Positions 25,298 through 38,848 are shown, numbered from the stretch's first letter. The stretch is DNA of 64,000 nt from Hydractinia symbiolongicarpus (GCF_029227915.1 NC_079882.1:15636501-15700500); one strand, 5' to 3'. A program made the numbers and translations. Notes: a model not told the origin generated them from the letters alone.

Positions 25298-27288
25298 CCG
25301 GTGAAACCACGTGACTAACGTGTGAGGCCTTTATTAGACTGCAATGGGCCATATTACAGCCTTTATAGGACTGTGCACGTAGTTAAGAGAGTTCTAAGGC
25401 AACTTCGCCAATGAAAACCACTTGGAACGTTGTAGTGCATTGAGACTGGAAGGAATAGTCCAATGGTAACCTGCGCAGGCAGATGGAACCACGTGATTTA
25501 CGTGTGAGGACTTTATTACACAGCAAAAGGCCATATTACAGCCTTTATAGGACTGTGCACGTAGTTAAGAGTGTTGTAAAGCAACGGCGCCAATGAAAAC
25601 GACTTGGGACGTTGTAGCGCATTGAGACTGTAAGGACTAGGCCAATGGTAACCTGCGCAGACAGGTGAAACCACGTGATTTACGTGTGAGGCCTTTATTA
25701 GACTGCAAAAGGCCATATTACAGCCTTTGTAGGACTGTGCACGTAGTTAAGAGTGTTCTAAGGCAACTTCGCCAATAAAAACGACTTGGGACGTTGTAGT
25801 GCATTGAGACTGGAAGGATTAGTCAAATGGTAACCTGCGCAGGCAGATGGAACCATGTGATTTACGTGTGAGGCCTTTATTAGACTGCAAAAGGCCATAT
25901 TACAGCCTTTATAGGACTGTGCACGTAGTTAAGAGTGTTGTAAAGCAATGGCGCCAATGAAAACGACTTGGGACGTTGTAGCACATGGAGACTGGAAGGA
26001 CTAGACCAATGGTAGCCTGCGCAGGCAGGTGAAACCACGTGATTTACGTATGAAGCCTTTACTAGACCGCAAAAGGCCAAATTACAGCCTTTATAGGACT
26101 GTGCACGTAGTTAAGAGTGTTGTAAGGCAACGGCGCTAATGAAAACGACTTGGGACGTTGTAGCGCATTGAAATTGGAAGGACTAGGCCAATGGTAACCT
26201 GCGCAGACCGGTGAAACTACGTGATTTACGTGTGAGGCCTTTATTAGACTGCAAAAGGCCATATTACAGCCTTTATAGGACTGTGCACGTAGTTAAGAGT
26301 GTTGGAAAGCAACGGCGCCAATGAAAACGACTTGGGACGTTGTAGCGCATTGAGACTGTAAGGACTAGGCCAATGGTAACCTGCGCAGACAGGTGAAACC
26401 ACGTGATTTACGTGTGAGGCCTTTATTAGACTGCAAAAGGCCATATTATAGCTTTTATAGGACTGTGCACGTAGTTAAGAGTGTTCTAAGGCAACTTCGC
26501 CAATGAAAACGACTTGGGACGTTGTAGTGCATTGAGACTGGAAGGAATAGTCAAATGGTAACCTGCGCAGGCAGATGGAACCATGTGATTTACGTGTGAG
26601 GCCTTTATTAGACTGCAAAAGGCCATATTACAGCCTTTATAGGACTGTGCACGTAGTTAAGAGTGTTGTAAAGCAATGGCGCTAATGAAAACGACTTGGG
26701 ACGTTGTAGCACATGGAGACTGGAAGGACTAGACCAATGGTAGCCTGCGCAGGCAGGTGAAACCACGTGATTTACGTATGAAGCCTTTACTAGACCGCAA
26801 AAGGCCAAATTACAGCCTTTATAGGACTGTGCACGTAGTTAAGAGAGTTCTAAGGCAACTTTGCCAATGAAAACCACTTGGAACGTTGTAGTGCATTGAG
26901 ACTGGAAGGAATAGTCAAATGGTAACCTGCGCAGGCAGATGGAACCATGTGATTTACGTGTGAGGCCTTTATTAGACTGCAAAAGGCCATATTACAGCCT
27001 TTATAGGACTGTGCACGTAGTTAAGAGTGTTGTAAAGCAACGGCGCCAATGAAAACGACTTGGGACGTTGTAGCGCATTGAGACTGTAAGGACTAGGCCA
27101 ATGGTAACCTGCGCAGACAGGTGAAACCACGTGATTTACGTGTGAGGCCTTTGTTAGACTGCAAAAGGCCATATTACAGCCTTTGTAGGATTGTGCACGT
27201 AGTTAAGAGTGTTCTAAGGCAACTTCGCCAATGAAAACGACTTGGGACGTTGTAGTGCATTAAGACAGGAAGGAATAGTCAAATGGTA
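25298..27288. repeat. duplicate of 21,476-23,466 (offset 3,822 bp)
   Basis: The unit order matches one for one (25,414 to 27,052 against 21,592 to 23,230). Small differences include 'ccaataaaaacg' at about 25,774, 'gttggaaagc' at about 26,304 and 'ctttgttag' at about 27,150. The left join lies in the unit at 25,232, which begins as a 'gtaaggactaggcc' type and becomes the 'ccggtg...gactaacg' type after about position 65. Confidence 0.85.
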
Positions 27289-29416
27289 ACCTGCGCAGGC
27301 AGATGGAACCATGTGATTTACGCGTGAGGCCTTTATTAGACTGCAAAAGGCCATATTACAGCCTTTATAGGACTGTGCACGTAGTTAAGAGTGTTGTAAA
27401 GCAATGGCGCTAATGAAAACGACTTGGGACGTTGTAGCACATGGAGACTGGAAGGACTAGACCAATGGTAGCCTGCGCAGGCAGGTGAAACCACGTGATT
27501 TACGTATTAAGCCTTTACTAGACCGCAAAAGGCCAAATTACAGCCTTTATAGGACTGTGCACGTAGTTAAGAGTGTTGTAAGGCAACGGCGCTAATGAAA
27601 ACGACTTGGGACGTTGTAGCGCATTGAAATTGAAAGGACTAGGCCAATGGTAACCTGCGCAGACCGGTGAAACTACGTGATTTACGTGTGAGGCCTTTAT
27701 TAGACTGCAAAAGGCCATATTACAGCCTTTATAGGACTGTGCACGTAGTTAAGAGTGTTGTAAAGCAACGGCGCCAATGAAAACGACTTGGAACGTTGTA
27801 GCGCATTGAGACTGTAAGGACTAGGCCAATGGTAACCTGCGCAGACAGGTGAAACCACGTGATTTACGTGTGAGGCCTTTATTAGACTGCAAAAGGCCAT
27901 ATTATAGCTTTTATAGGACTGTGCACGTAGTTAAGAGTGTTCTAAGGCAACTTTGCCAATGAAAACGACTTGGGACGTTGTAGCACATTGAGACTGGAAG
28001 GACTAGGCCAATGGGAACCTGCACAGGCAAATGGAACCACGTGATTTACGTGTGAGGCCTTTATTAGACTGCAAAAGGCCATAATACAGCCTTTATAGGA
28101 CTAGGACGTAGTTAAGAGTCTTCTAAGGCAACTTTGCTAATGAAAACGACTTGGGACGTTGTAGCGCATTGAGACTGGAAGGACTAGGCCAATGGTAACC
28201 TGCGCAGACCGGTGAAACCACGTGATTTACGTGTGAGGCCTTTATTAGACTGCAAAAGGCCATATTACAGCCTTTATAGGACTGTGCACGTATTTAAGAG
28301 TGTTGTAAAGCAACAGCGATAATGAAAACGACTTGAGACGTTGTAGCGCAGTTAGACTGGAAGGAATAGTCCAATGGTAACCTGCGCAGACCGATGAAAC
28401 CACGTGATTAACGTGTGAGGCCTTTATTAGACTGCAAAAGGCCAAATTACAGCCTTTATAGGACTGTGCACGTAGTTAAGAGTGTTGTAAGGCAACGGCG
28501 CTAATGAAAACCACTTGGAACGTTGTAGTGCATTGAGACTGGAAGGAATGGTCCAATGGTAACCTGCGTAGGCAGATGGAACCACGTGATTTACGTGTGA
28601 GGACTTTATTAGACTGCAAAAGGCCATATTACAGCCTTTATAGGACTGTGCACGTAGTTAAGAGTGTTGTAAGGCAACGGCGCTAATGAAAACCACTTGG
28701 AACGTTGTAGTGCATTGAGACTGGAAGGAATGGTCCAATGGTAACCTGCGTAGGCAGATGGAACCACGTGATTTACGTGTGAGGACTTTATTAGACTGCA
28801 AAAGGCCATATTACAGCCTTTATAGGACTGTGCACGTAGTTAAGAGTGTCTTAAGGCAACGGCGCTAATGAAAACGACTTGAGACGTTGTAGCACATTGA
28901 AACTGAAAGGACTAAGCCAATGGAAACCTGCACAGGCAAATGGAACCACGTGATTTACGTGTGAGGCCTTTATTAGACCGCAAAAGGCCAAATTACAGCC
29001 TTTATAGGACTGTGCACGTAGTTAAGAGTGTTGTAAGGCAACGGCGCTAATGAAAACGACTTGGGACGTTGTAGCGCATTGAAATTGGAAGGACTAGGCC
29101 AATGGTAACCTGCGCAGACCGGTGAAACCACGTGATTTACGTGTGAGGCCTTTATTAGACTGCAAAAGGCCATATTACAGCCTTTATAGGACTGTGCACG
29201 TATTTAAGAGTGTTGTAAGGCAACAGCGATAATGAAAACGACTTGAGACGTTGTAGCGCATTTAGACTGGAAGGAATAGTCCAATGGTAACCTGCGCAGA
29301 CCGATGAAACCACGTGATTAACGTGTGAGGCCTTTATTAGACTGCAAAAGGCCAAATTACAGCCATTATAGGACTGTGCACGTAGTTAAGAGTGTTGTAA
29401 GGCAACGGCGCTAAGG
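27289..29416. repeat. zone 3 block with F, G, H, I and J monomer types
   Basis: After C and D types (27,416 and 27,598) come new types. They are F (27,962; 'aatgggaacc', 'ggactaggacg', 181 bp), G (28,143; 'gcacgtatttaag'), H (28,325; 'cttgagacg', 'cagaccgatg'), I (28,507 and 28,689; 'aatggtcc', 'gcgtaggcag') and J (28,871; 'actgaaaggactaagcc'). The part from about 27,530 to 29,120 matches 41,330-42,920 at an offset of 13,800 bp. Confidence 0.8.
28507..28870. repeat. tandem duplication of a single I-type monomer
   Basis: Units 28,507-28,688 and 28,689-28,870 are almost the same sequence ('aatggtcc', 'gcgtaggcag', 'gaggactttattag'), a one-monomer duplication. The pair recurs at 42,307-42,670 within the 13,800-bp offset duplicate. 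Confidence 0.85.
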
Positions 29417-31782
29417 AAAACCACTTGGATCGTTGTAGTGCATTGCGACTGGAAGGAATAGTCCAATGGTAACCTGCGCAGGCAGATGGAACCACGTGAT
29501 TTACGTGTGAGGCCTCTATTAGACTGCAAAAGGCCAAATTAAAGCCTTTATAGGACTGTGCACGTAGTTAAGATTGTTGTAAGGCAACAGCGCTAATGAA
29601 AACGACTTGGGACGTTGTAGCGCAATGAGACTGGAAGGACTAGGTCAATGGTGACCTGCGCAGACCGGTGAAACCACGTGACTAACGTGTGAGGCCTTTA
29701 TTAGACTGCAATGGGCCATATTACAGCCTTTATAGGACTGTGCACGTAGTTAAGAGAGTTCTAAGGCAACTTCGCCAATGAAAACGACTTGGGATGTTGT
29801 AGCGCATTGAGACTGTAAGGACTAGGCCAATGGTAACCTACGCAGACAGGTGAAACCACGTGATTTACGTGTGAGGCCTTTATTAGACTGCAAAAGGCCA
29901 TATTACAGCCTTTGTAGGACTGTGCAGGTAGTTAAGAGTGTTCTAAGGCCGCGGCGGTAAGGAAAACCACTTGGATCGTTGTAGTGCATTGAGACTGGAA
30001 GGAATCGTCCAATGGTAACCTGCGCAGGCAGATGGAACCACGTGATTTATTTGTGAGGACTTTATTACACTGCAAAAGTCCAAAATACAGCCTTTATAGG
30101 ACTGTGCACGTAGTTAAGAGTGTTGTAAGGCAACAGCGCTAATGAAAACGACTTGGGACGTTGTAGCGCATTGAGACTGTAAGGACTAGGCCAATGGTAA
30201 CCTGCGCAGACAGGTGAAACCACGTGATTTACGTGTGAGGCCTTTATTAGACTGCAAAGGGCCATATTACAGCCTTTATAGGACTGTGCACGTAGTTAAG
30301 AGAGTTCTAAGGCAAATTTGCCAATGAAAACGACTTGGGACGTTGTAGCGCATTGAGACTGTGAGGACTAGGCCAATGGTAACCTACGCAGACAGGTGAA
30401 ACCACGTGATTTACGTGTGAGGCCTTTATTAGACTGCAAAAGGCCATATTACAGCCTTTATAGGACTATACAGGTAGTTAAGAGTGTTCTAAGGCCACGG
30501 CGCTAAGGAAAACCACTTGGAACGTTGTAGTGCATTGAAACTGGAAGGAATAGTCAAATGGTAACCTGCGCAGGCAGATGGAACCATGTGATTTACGTGT
30601 GAGGCCTTTATTAGACTGCAAAAGGCCATATTACAGCCTTTATAGGACTGTGCACGTAGTTAAGAGTGTTGTAAAGCAATGGCGCTAATGAAAACGACTT
30701 GGGACGTTGTAGCACATGGAGACTGGAAGGACTAGGTCAATGGTGACCTGCGCAGACCGGTGAAACCACGTGATTAACGTGTGAGGCCTTTATTAGACTG
30801 CAATGGGCCATATTACAGCCTTTATAGGACTGTGCACGTAGTTAAGAGAGTTCTAAGGCAACTTCGCCAATGAAAACGACTTGGGACGTTGTAGCGCATT
30901 GAGACTGTAAGGACTAGGCCAATGGTAACCTACGCAGACAGGTGAAACCACGTGATTTACGTGTGAGGCCTTTATTAGACTGCAAAAGGCCATATTACAG
31001 CCTTTGTAGGACTGTGCAGGTAGTTAAGAGTGTTCTAAGGCCACGGCGGTAAGGAAAACCACTTGGATCGTTGTAGTGCATTGAGACTGGAAGGAATAGT
31101 CCAATGGTAACCTGCGCAGGCAGATGGAACCACGTGATTTACGTGTGAGGACTTTATTACACTGCAAAAGGCCAAAATACAGCCTTTATAGGACTGTGCA
31201 CGTAGTTAAGAGTGTTGTAAGGCAACAGCGCTAATGAAAACGACTTGGGACGTTGTAGCGCATTGAGACTGTAAGGACTAGGCCGATGGTAACCTGCTTA
31301 GACAGGTGAAACCACGTGATTTACGTGTGAGGCCTTTATTAGACTGCAAAAGGCCATATTACAGCCTTTATAGGACTGTGCACGTAGTTAAGAGTGTTGT
31401 AAGGCAACGGCGCTAATGAAAACGATTTTGGACGTTGTAGCGCATTGAGACTGGAAGGACTAGGTCAATGGTGACCTGCGCAGACCGGTGAAACCACGTG
31501 ATTAACGTGTGAGGCCTTTATTAGACTGCAAAGGGCCATATTACAGCCTTTATAGAAGTGTGCACGTAGTTAAGAGAGTTTTAAGGCAACTTTGCCAATG
31601 AAAACGACTTGGGACGTTGTAGCGCATTGAGACTGTAAGGACTAGGCCAATGGTAACCTACGCAGACAGGTGAAACCACGTGATTTACGTGTGAGGCCTT
31701 TATTAGACTGCAAAAGGCCATATTACAGCCTTTATAGGACTATGCAGGTAGTTAAGAGTGTTCTAAGGCCACGGCGCTAAGG
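29417..31782. repeat. island of HOR2- and HOR1-type monomers inside zone 3
   Basis: Units 29,417, 29,599, 29,781 and 29,963 follow the HOR2 order ('gcgactgg', 'gcaatgag', 'gggatg', 'gaatcg'). From 30,327 the types are those of HOR1 monomers 10-11 ('actatacagg', 'agtcaaatgg') and then, at 30,873-31,782, HOR1 monomers 6-10. Private changes such as 'gatttatttgtg' near 30,050 and 'gcttagacagg' near 31,296 suggest age or isolation from the bulk array. Confidence 0.75.
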
Positions 31783-31923
31783 AAAACCACTTGGAACGTT
31801 GTAGTGCATTGAGACTGGAAGGAATAGTCCAGTGAGGACTTTATTACACTGCAAAAGGCCATATTACAGCCTTTATAGGACTGTGCACGTAGTTAAGAGT
31901 GTTGTAAAGCAACGGCGCCAATG
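31783..31923. repeat. 141-bp monomer (41-bp internal deletion), copy 1
   Basis: The sequence runs 'gaatagtcca' directly into 'gtgaggacttt', removing monomer positions 50-90. This deletes the CTGCGCAG palindrome and nearly all of the CACGTG dyad. The same junction occurs at 40,389 and 40,893. Confidence 0.93.
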
Positions 31924-33384
31924 AAAACGACTTGGGACGTTGTAGCGCATTGAGACTGTAAGGACTAGGCCAATGGTAACCTGTGCAGACAGGTGAAACC
32001 ACGTGATTTACGTGTGAGGCCTTTATTAGACTGCAAAAGGCCATATTACAGCCTTTGTAGGACTGTGCACGTAGTTAAGAGTGTTCTAAGGCAACTTCGC
32101 CAATGAAAACGACTTGGGACGTTGTAGTGCATTGAGACTGGAAGGAATAGTCAAATGGTAACCTGCGCAGGCAGATGGAACCATGTGATTTACGTGTGAG
32201 GCCTTTATTAGACTGCAAAAGGCCATATTACAGCTTTTATAGGACTGTGCACGTAGTTAAGAGTGTTGTAAAGCAATGGCGCTAATGAAAACAACTTGGG
32301 ACGTTGTAGCACATGGAGACTGGAAGGACTAGACCAATGGTAACCTGCGCAGGCAGGTGAAACCACGTGATTTACGTATGAAGCCTTTACTAGACCGCAA
32401 AAGGCCAAATTACAGCCTTTATAGGACTGTGCACGTAGTTAAGAGTGTTGTAAGGCAACGGCGCTAATGAAAACGACTTGGGACGTTGTAGCGCATTGAA
32501 ATTGGAAGGACTAGGCCAATGGTAACCTGCGCAGACCGGTGAAACTACGTGATTTACGTGTGAGGCCTTTATTAGACTGCAAAAGGCCATATTACAGCCT
32601 TTATAGGACTGTGCACGTAGTTAAGAGTGTTGTAAAGCAATGGCGCTAATGAAAACAACTTGGGACGTTGTAGCACATGGAGACTGGAAGGACTAGACCA
32701 ATGGTAGCCTGCGCAGGCAGGTGAAACCACGTGATTTACGTATGAAGCCTTTACTAGACCGCAAAAGGCCAAATTACAGCCTTTATAGGACTGTGCACGT
32801 AGTTAAGAGTGTTGTAAGGCAACGGCGCTAATGAAAACGACTTGGGACGTTGTAGCGCATTGAAATTGGAAGGACTAGGCCAATGGTAACCTGCGCAGAC
32901 CGGTGAAACTACGTGATTTACGTGTGAGGCCTTTATTAGACTGCAAAAGGCCATATTACAGCCTTTATAGGACTGTGCACGTAGTTAAGAGTGTTGTAAA
33001 GCAACGGCGCCAATGAAAACGACTTGGGACGTTGTAGCGCATTGAGACTGTAAGGACTAGGCCAATGGTAACCTGCGCAGACAGGTGAAACCACGTGATT
33101 TACGTGTGAGGCCTTTATTAGACTGCAAAAGGCCATATTATAGATTTTATAGGACTGTGCACGTAGTTAAGAGTGTTCTAAAGCAACTTCGCCAATGAAA
33201 ACGACTTGGGACGTTGTAGCACATTGAGACTGGAAGGACTAGGCCAATGGGAACCTGCACAGGCAAATGGAACCACGTGATTTACGTGTGAGGCCTTTAT
33301 TAGACTGCAAAAGGCCATAATACAGCCTTTATAGGACTAGGACGTAGTTAAGTGTTCTAGTGTTCTAAGGCAACTTTGCTAATG
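31924..33384. repeat. zone 3 block with C-D pair duplicated (364 bp) and a 187-bp F unit
   Basis: The C-D pair at 32,288-32,651 is repeated at 32,652-33,015, with 'aaaacaactt' shared by both C units. The F-type unit at 33,198 is 187 bp. The word 'agtgttct' is present twice in a row at 33,351-33,366, a small local duplication. A third C-D pair follows at 33,385, again with 'aaaacaactt'. Confidence 0.85.
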
Positions 33385-35930
33385 AAAACAACTTGGGACG
33401 TTGTAGCACATGGAGACTGGAAGGACTAGACCAATGGTAGCCTGCGCAGGCAGGTGAAACCACGTGATTTACGTATGAAGCCTTTACTAGACCGCAAAAG
33501 GCCAAATTACAGCCTTTATAGGACTGTGCACGTAGTTAAGAGTGTTGTAAGGCAACGGCGCTAATGAAAACGACTTGGGACGTTGTAGCGCATTGAAATT
33601 GGAAGGACTAGGCCAATGGTAACCTGCGCAGACCGGTGAAACTACGTGATTTACGTGTGAGGCCTTTATTAGACTGCAAAAGGCCATATTACAGCCTTTA
33701 TAGGACTGTGCACGTAGTTAAGAGTGTTGTAAAGCAACGGCGCCAATGAAAACGACTTGGGACGTTGTAGCGCATTGAGACTGTAAGGACTAGGCCAATG
33801 GTAACCTGCGCAGACAGGTGAAACCACGTGATTTACGTGTGAGGCCTTTATTAGACTGCAAAAGGCCATATTATAGATTTTATAGGACTGTGCACGTAGT
33901 TAAGAGTGTTCTAAAGCAACTTCGCCAATGAAAACGACTTGGGACGTTGTAGCACATTGAGACTGGAAGGACTAGGCCAATGGGAACCTGCACAGGCAAA
34001 TGGAACCACGTGATTTACGTGTGAGGCCTTTATTAGACTGCAAAAGGCCATAATACAGCCTTTATAGGACTAGGACGTAGTTAAGAGTGTTGTAAGGCAA
34101 CTTTGCTAATGAAAACGACTTGGGACGTTGTAGCCCATTGAGACTGGAAGGACTAGGCCAATGGTAACCTGCGCAGACCGGTGAAACCACGTGATTTACG
34201 TGTGAGGCCTTTATTAGACTGCAAAAGGCCAAATTACAGCCTTTATAGGACTGTGCACGTAGTTAAGAGTGTTGTAAGGCAACGGCGCTAATGAAAACCA
34301 CTTGGAACGTTGTAGTGCTTTGAGACTGGAAGGAATGGTCCAATGGTAACCTGCGTAGGCAGATGGAACCACGTGATTTACGTGTGAGGACTTTATTACA
34401 CTGCAAAAGGCCATATTACAGCCTTTATAGGACTGTGCACGTAGTTAAGAGTGTTATAAGGCAACGGCGCTAATGAAAACCACTTGGAACGTTGTAGTGC
34501 ATTGAGACTGGAAGGAATGGTCCAATGGTAACCTGCGTAGGCAGATGGAACCACGTGATTTACGTGTGAGGACTTTATTAGACTGCAAAAGGCCATATTA
34601 CAGCCTTTATAGGACTGTGCACGTAGTTAAGAGTGTCTTAAGGCAACGGCGCTAATGAAAACGACTTGAGACTTTGTAGCACATTGAAACTGAAAGGACT
34701 AAGCCAATGGAAACCTGCACAGGCAAATGGAACCACGTGATTTACGTGTGAGGCCTTTATTAGACCGCAAAAGGCCAAATTACAGCCTTTATAGGACTGT
34801 GCACGTAGTTAAGAGTGTTGTAAGGCAACGGCGCTAATGAAAACGACTTGGGACGTTGTAGCGCATTAAAATTGGAAGGACTAGGCCAATGGTAACCTGC
34901 GCAGACCGGTGAAACTACGTGATTTACGTGTGAGGCCTTTATTAGACTGCAAAAGGCCATATTACAGCCTTTATAGGACTGTGCACGTAGTTAAGAGTGT
35001 TGTAAAGCAACTGCGCCAATGAAAACAACTTGGGACGTTGTAGCGCATTGAGACTGTAAGGACTAGGCCAATGGTAACCTGCGCAGACAGGTGAAACCAC
35101 GTGATTTACGTGTGAGGCCTTTATTAGACTGCAAAAGGCCATATTATAGCTTTTAAAGGACTGTACACGTAGTTAAGAGTGTTCTAAGGCAACTTCGCCA
35201 ATGAAAACGACTTGGGACGTTGTAGCACATTGAGACTGGAAGGACTAGGCCAATGGGAACCTGCACAGGCAAATGGAACCACGTGATTTACGTGTGAGGC
35301 CTTTATTAGACTGCAAAAGGCCATAATACAGCCTTTATAGGACTACGGCGTAGTTAAGAGTGTTTTAAGGCAACTTCGCTAATGAAAACGACTTGGGACG
35401 TTGTAGCGCATTGAGACTGGAAGGACTAGGCCAATGGTAACCTGCGCAGACCGGTGAAACCACGTGATTTACGTGTGAGGCCTTTATTAGACTGCAAAAG
35501 GCCATATTACAGCCTTTATAGGACTGTGCACGTATTTAAGAGTGTTGTAAGGCAACAGCGATAATGAAAACGACTTGAGACGTTGTAGCGCATTTAGACT
35601 GGAAGGAATAGTCCAATGGTAACCTGCGCAGACCGATGAAACCACGTGATTAACGTGTGAGGACTTTATTAGACTGCAAAAGCCCATATTATAGCCTTTA
35701 TAGGACTGTGCACGTAGTTAAGAGTGTCTTAAGGCAACGGCGCTAATGAAAACGACTTGAGACGTTGTAGCACATTGAAACTGAAAGGACTAAGCCAATG
35801 GAAACCTGCACAGGCAAATGGAACCACGTGATTTACGTGTGAGGCCTTTATTAGACTGCAAAAGGCCATAATACAGCCTTTATAGGACTGTGGACGTAGT
35901 TAAGAGTGTTCTAAGGCAACTTCGCTAATG
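33385..35930. repeat. zone 3 block, C-D-F-I-J-D-F-G-H-J order
   Basis: Ordinary 182-bp units with F-type units of 181 bp at 33,931 and 35,204 (the latter with a variant 'ggactacggcg'). The I units at 34,294 and 34,476 are adjacent, as at 28,507. The H unit at 35,567 ends like an I unit ('gaggactttattag', 'gtcttaagg'), and the J unit at 35,749 ends like an F unit ('ggccataatac'). Both are chimeras that shorten the cycle before the first K unit. Confidence 0.78.
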
Positions 35931-36659
35931 AAAACGACTTGGGTCGTTGTAACGCATTGAGAATGGAAGGACTAGGTCAATGGTGACCTGCGCAGACCGG
36001 TGAAACCACGTGATTAACGTGTGAGGCCTTTATTAGACTGTAAAGGGCCATATTACAGCCTTTATAGGACTGTGCACGTAGTTAAGAGTGTTCTAAGGCA
36101 ACTTCGCCATTGAAAATGACTTGGGACGTTGTAGCGCATTGAGACTGTAAGGACTAGGCCAATGGTAAGCTACGCAGACAGGTGAAACCACGTGATTTAC
36201 GTGTGAGGCCTTTATTACACTGCAAAAGGCCATATTACAGCCTTTATAGGACTGTGCACGTAGTTAAGAGTGTTGTAAAGCAACGGCGCCAATGAAAACG
36301 ACTTGGGACGTTGTAGCGCATTAAGACTGTAAGGACTAGGCCAATGGTAACCTGCGCAGACAGGTGAAACCACGTGATTTACGTGTGAGGCCTTTATTAG
36401 ACTGCAAAAGGCCATATTACAGCCTTTATAGAACTGTGCACGTAGTTAAGAGTGTTGTAAAGCAACGGCGCCAATGAAAACGACTTGGGACGTTGTAGCG
36501 CATTGAGACTGTAAGGACTAGGCCAATGGTAACCTACGCAGACAGGTGAAACCACGTGATTTACGTGTGAGGCCTTTATTACACTGCAAAAGGCCATATT
36601 ACAGCCTTTATAGGACTGTGCACGTAGTTAAGAGTGCTTTACAAGCAATGGCGCTAATG
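35931..36659. repeat. first K-L-M-N monomer run
   Basis: K (35,931; 'gtaacgcattgagaatgg', here with 'gggtcgttg'), L (36,113; head 'aaaatgacttggg', 'gtaagctacg'), M (36,295) and N (36,477; 'cctttattacactg'). This run anchors every HOR3 cycle further right. The N unit is 183 bp because its tail reads 'gtgctttacaagc' instead of 'gtgttgtaaagc'. The stretch from about 35.8 to 36.6 kb matches about 44.2 to 45.4 kb, which has an extra L-M pair. Confidence 0.82.
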
Positions 36660-37386
36660 AAAACGACTTGGGACGTTGTAGCACATGGAGACTGGAAGGA
36701 CTAGACCAATGGTAACCTGCGCAGGCAGGTGAAACCACGTGATTTACGTATGAAGCCTTTACTAGACCGCAAAAGGCCAAATACAGCCTTTATAGGACTG
36801 TGCACGTAGTTAAGAGTGTTGTAAGGCAACGGCGCTAATGAAAACGACTTGGGACGTTGTAGCGCATTGAAATTGGAAGGACTAGGCCAATGGTAACCTG
36901 TGCAGACCGGTAAAACCACGTGATTTACGTGTGAGGCCTTTATTAGACTGCAAAAGGCCATATTACAGCCTTTATGGGACTGTGCACGTAGTTAAGAGTG
37001 TTGTAAAGCAACGGCGCCAATGAAAACGACTTGGGACGTTGTAGCGCATTGAGACTGTAAGGACTAGGCCAATGGTAACCTGCGCAGACAGGTGAAACCA
37101 CGTGATTTACGTGTGAGGCCTTTATTAGACTGCAAAAGGCCATATTACAGCCTTTATAGGACTGTGCACGTAGTTAAGAGTGTTCTAAGGCAACTTCGCC
37201 AATGAAAACGACTTGGGACGTTGTAGTGCATTGAGACTGGAAGGAATAGTCAAATGGCAACCTGCGCAGGCAGATGGAACTATGTGATTTACGTGTGAGG
37301 CCTTTATTAAACTGCAAAAGGCCATATTACAGCCTTTATAGGACTGTGCACGTAGTTAAGAGTGTTGTAAAGCAATGGCGCTAATG
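36660..37386. repeat. zone 3 block with the first 181-bp C-type monomer
   Basis: The C unit at 36,660 reads 'ggccaaatacag' where C units to the left read 'ggccaaattacag', losing one base. It is followed by a D unit, a 'gtaaggactagg' unit and an 'agtcaaatgg' unit. The 1-bp loss is shared with seven C units further right. Confidence 0.85.
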
Positions 37387-38117
37387 AAAACGACTTGGGA
37401 CGTTGTAGCACATGGAGACTGGAAGGACTAGACCAATGGTAACCTGCGCAGGCAGGTGAAACCACGTGATTTACGTATGAAGCCTTTACTAGACCGCAAA
37501 AGGCCAAATTACAGCCTTTATAGGACTGTGCACGTAGTTAAGAGTGTTGTAAGGCAACGGCGCTAATGAAAACGACTTGGGACGTTGTAGCGCATTGAAA
37601 TTGGAAGGACTAGGCCAATGGTAACCTGCGCAGACCGGTGAAACCACGTGATTTACGTGTGAGGCCTTTATTAGACTGCAAAAGGCCATATTACAGCCTT
37701 TATAGGACTGTGCACGTAAGAGTTAAGAGTGTTGTAAAGCAATGGCGCTAATTAAAACGACTTGGGATGTTGTAGCGCATTGAGATTGTAAGGACTAGAC
37801 CAATGGTAACCTGCGCAGACAGGTGAAACAACGTGATTTACGTGTGAGGCCTTTATTAGACTGCAAAAGGCCATATTACAGCCTTTATGGGACTGTGCAC
37901 GTAGTTAAGAGTGTTGTAAAGCAACGGCGCCAGTGAAAACGACTTGGGACGTTGTAGCGCATTGAGACTGTAAGGACTAGGCCAATGGTAACCTGCACAG
38001 GCAGGTGAAACCACGTGATTTACGTGTAAGGCCTTTATTAGACTGCAAAAGGCCATATTACAGCCTTTATAGGACTGTGCACGTAGTTAAGAGTGTTGTA
38101 AAGCAATGGCGCTAATG
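37387..38117. repeat. 731-bp four-monomer unit, copy 1
   Basis: C, D (185 bp), then two 'gtaaggactag' units. The D unit has an extra three bases ('gcacgtaagagttaag' instead of 'gcacgtagttaag') near 37,716. The whole unit recurs immediately at 38,118. Confidence 0.88.
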
Positions 38118-38848
38118 AAAACGAGTTGGGACGTTGTAGCACATGGAGACTGGAAGGACTAGACCAATGGTAACCTGCGCAGGCAGGTGAAACCACGTGA
38201 TTTACGTATGAAGCCCTTACTAGACCGCAAAAGGCCAAATTACAGCCTTTATAGGACTGTGCACGTAGTTAAGAGTGTTGTAAGGCAACGGCGCTAATGA
38301 AAACGACTTGGGACGTTGTAGCGCATTGAAATTGGAAGGAATAGGCCAATGGTAACCTGCGCAGACCGGTGAAACCATGTGATTTACGTGTGAGGCCTTT
38401 ATTAGACTGCAAAAGGCCATATTACAGCTTTTATAGGACTGTGCACGTAAGAGTTAAGAGTGTTGTAAAGCAATGGCGCTAATGAAAACGACTTGGGACG
38501 TTGTAGCGCATAGAGACTGTAAGGACTAGACCAATGGTAACCTGCGCAGACAGGTGAAACAACGTAATTTACGTGTGAGGCCTTTATTAGACTGCAAAAG
38601 GCCATATTACAGCCTTTATGGGACTGTGCACGTAGTTAAGAGTGTTGTAAAGCAACGGCGCCAATGAAAACGACTTGGGACGTTGTAGCGCATTGAGACT
38701 GTAAGGACTAGGCCAATGGTAACCTGCGCAGACAGGTGAAACCACGTGATTTACGTGTGAGGCCTTTATTAGACTGCAAAAGGCCATATTACAGCCTTTA
38801 TAGGACTGTGCACGTAGTTAAGAGTGTTGTAAAGCAACGGCGCCAATG
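38118..38848. repeat. 731-bp four-monomer unit, copy 2
   Basis: Tandem copy of 37,387-38,117 carrying the same 3-base insertion near 38,447. It has its own changes, such as 'aaaacgagttgg' at 38,118 and 'gcatagagactg' near 38,508. Confidence 0.88.

Noticed and set aside
33351-33366. Microsatellite-like 'agtgttct' doubled
   Set aside because: Only two copies are present. It is a 6-bp net local duplication in one F-type monomer, recorded as a length variant and not as a separate repeat array.
38447-38605. Possible new monomer type with 3 extra bases
   Set aside because: The 'gcacgtaagagttaag' insertion occurs only at about 37,716 and 38,447, within the two copies of the 731-bp duplication. It is one event copied once, not a separate family.
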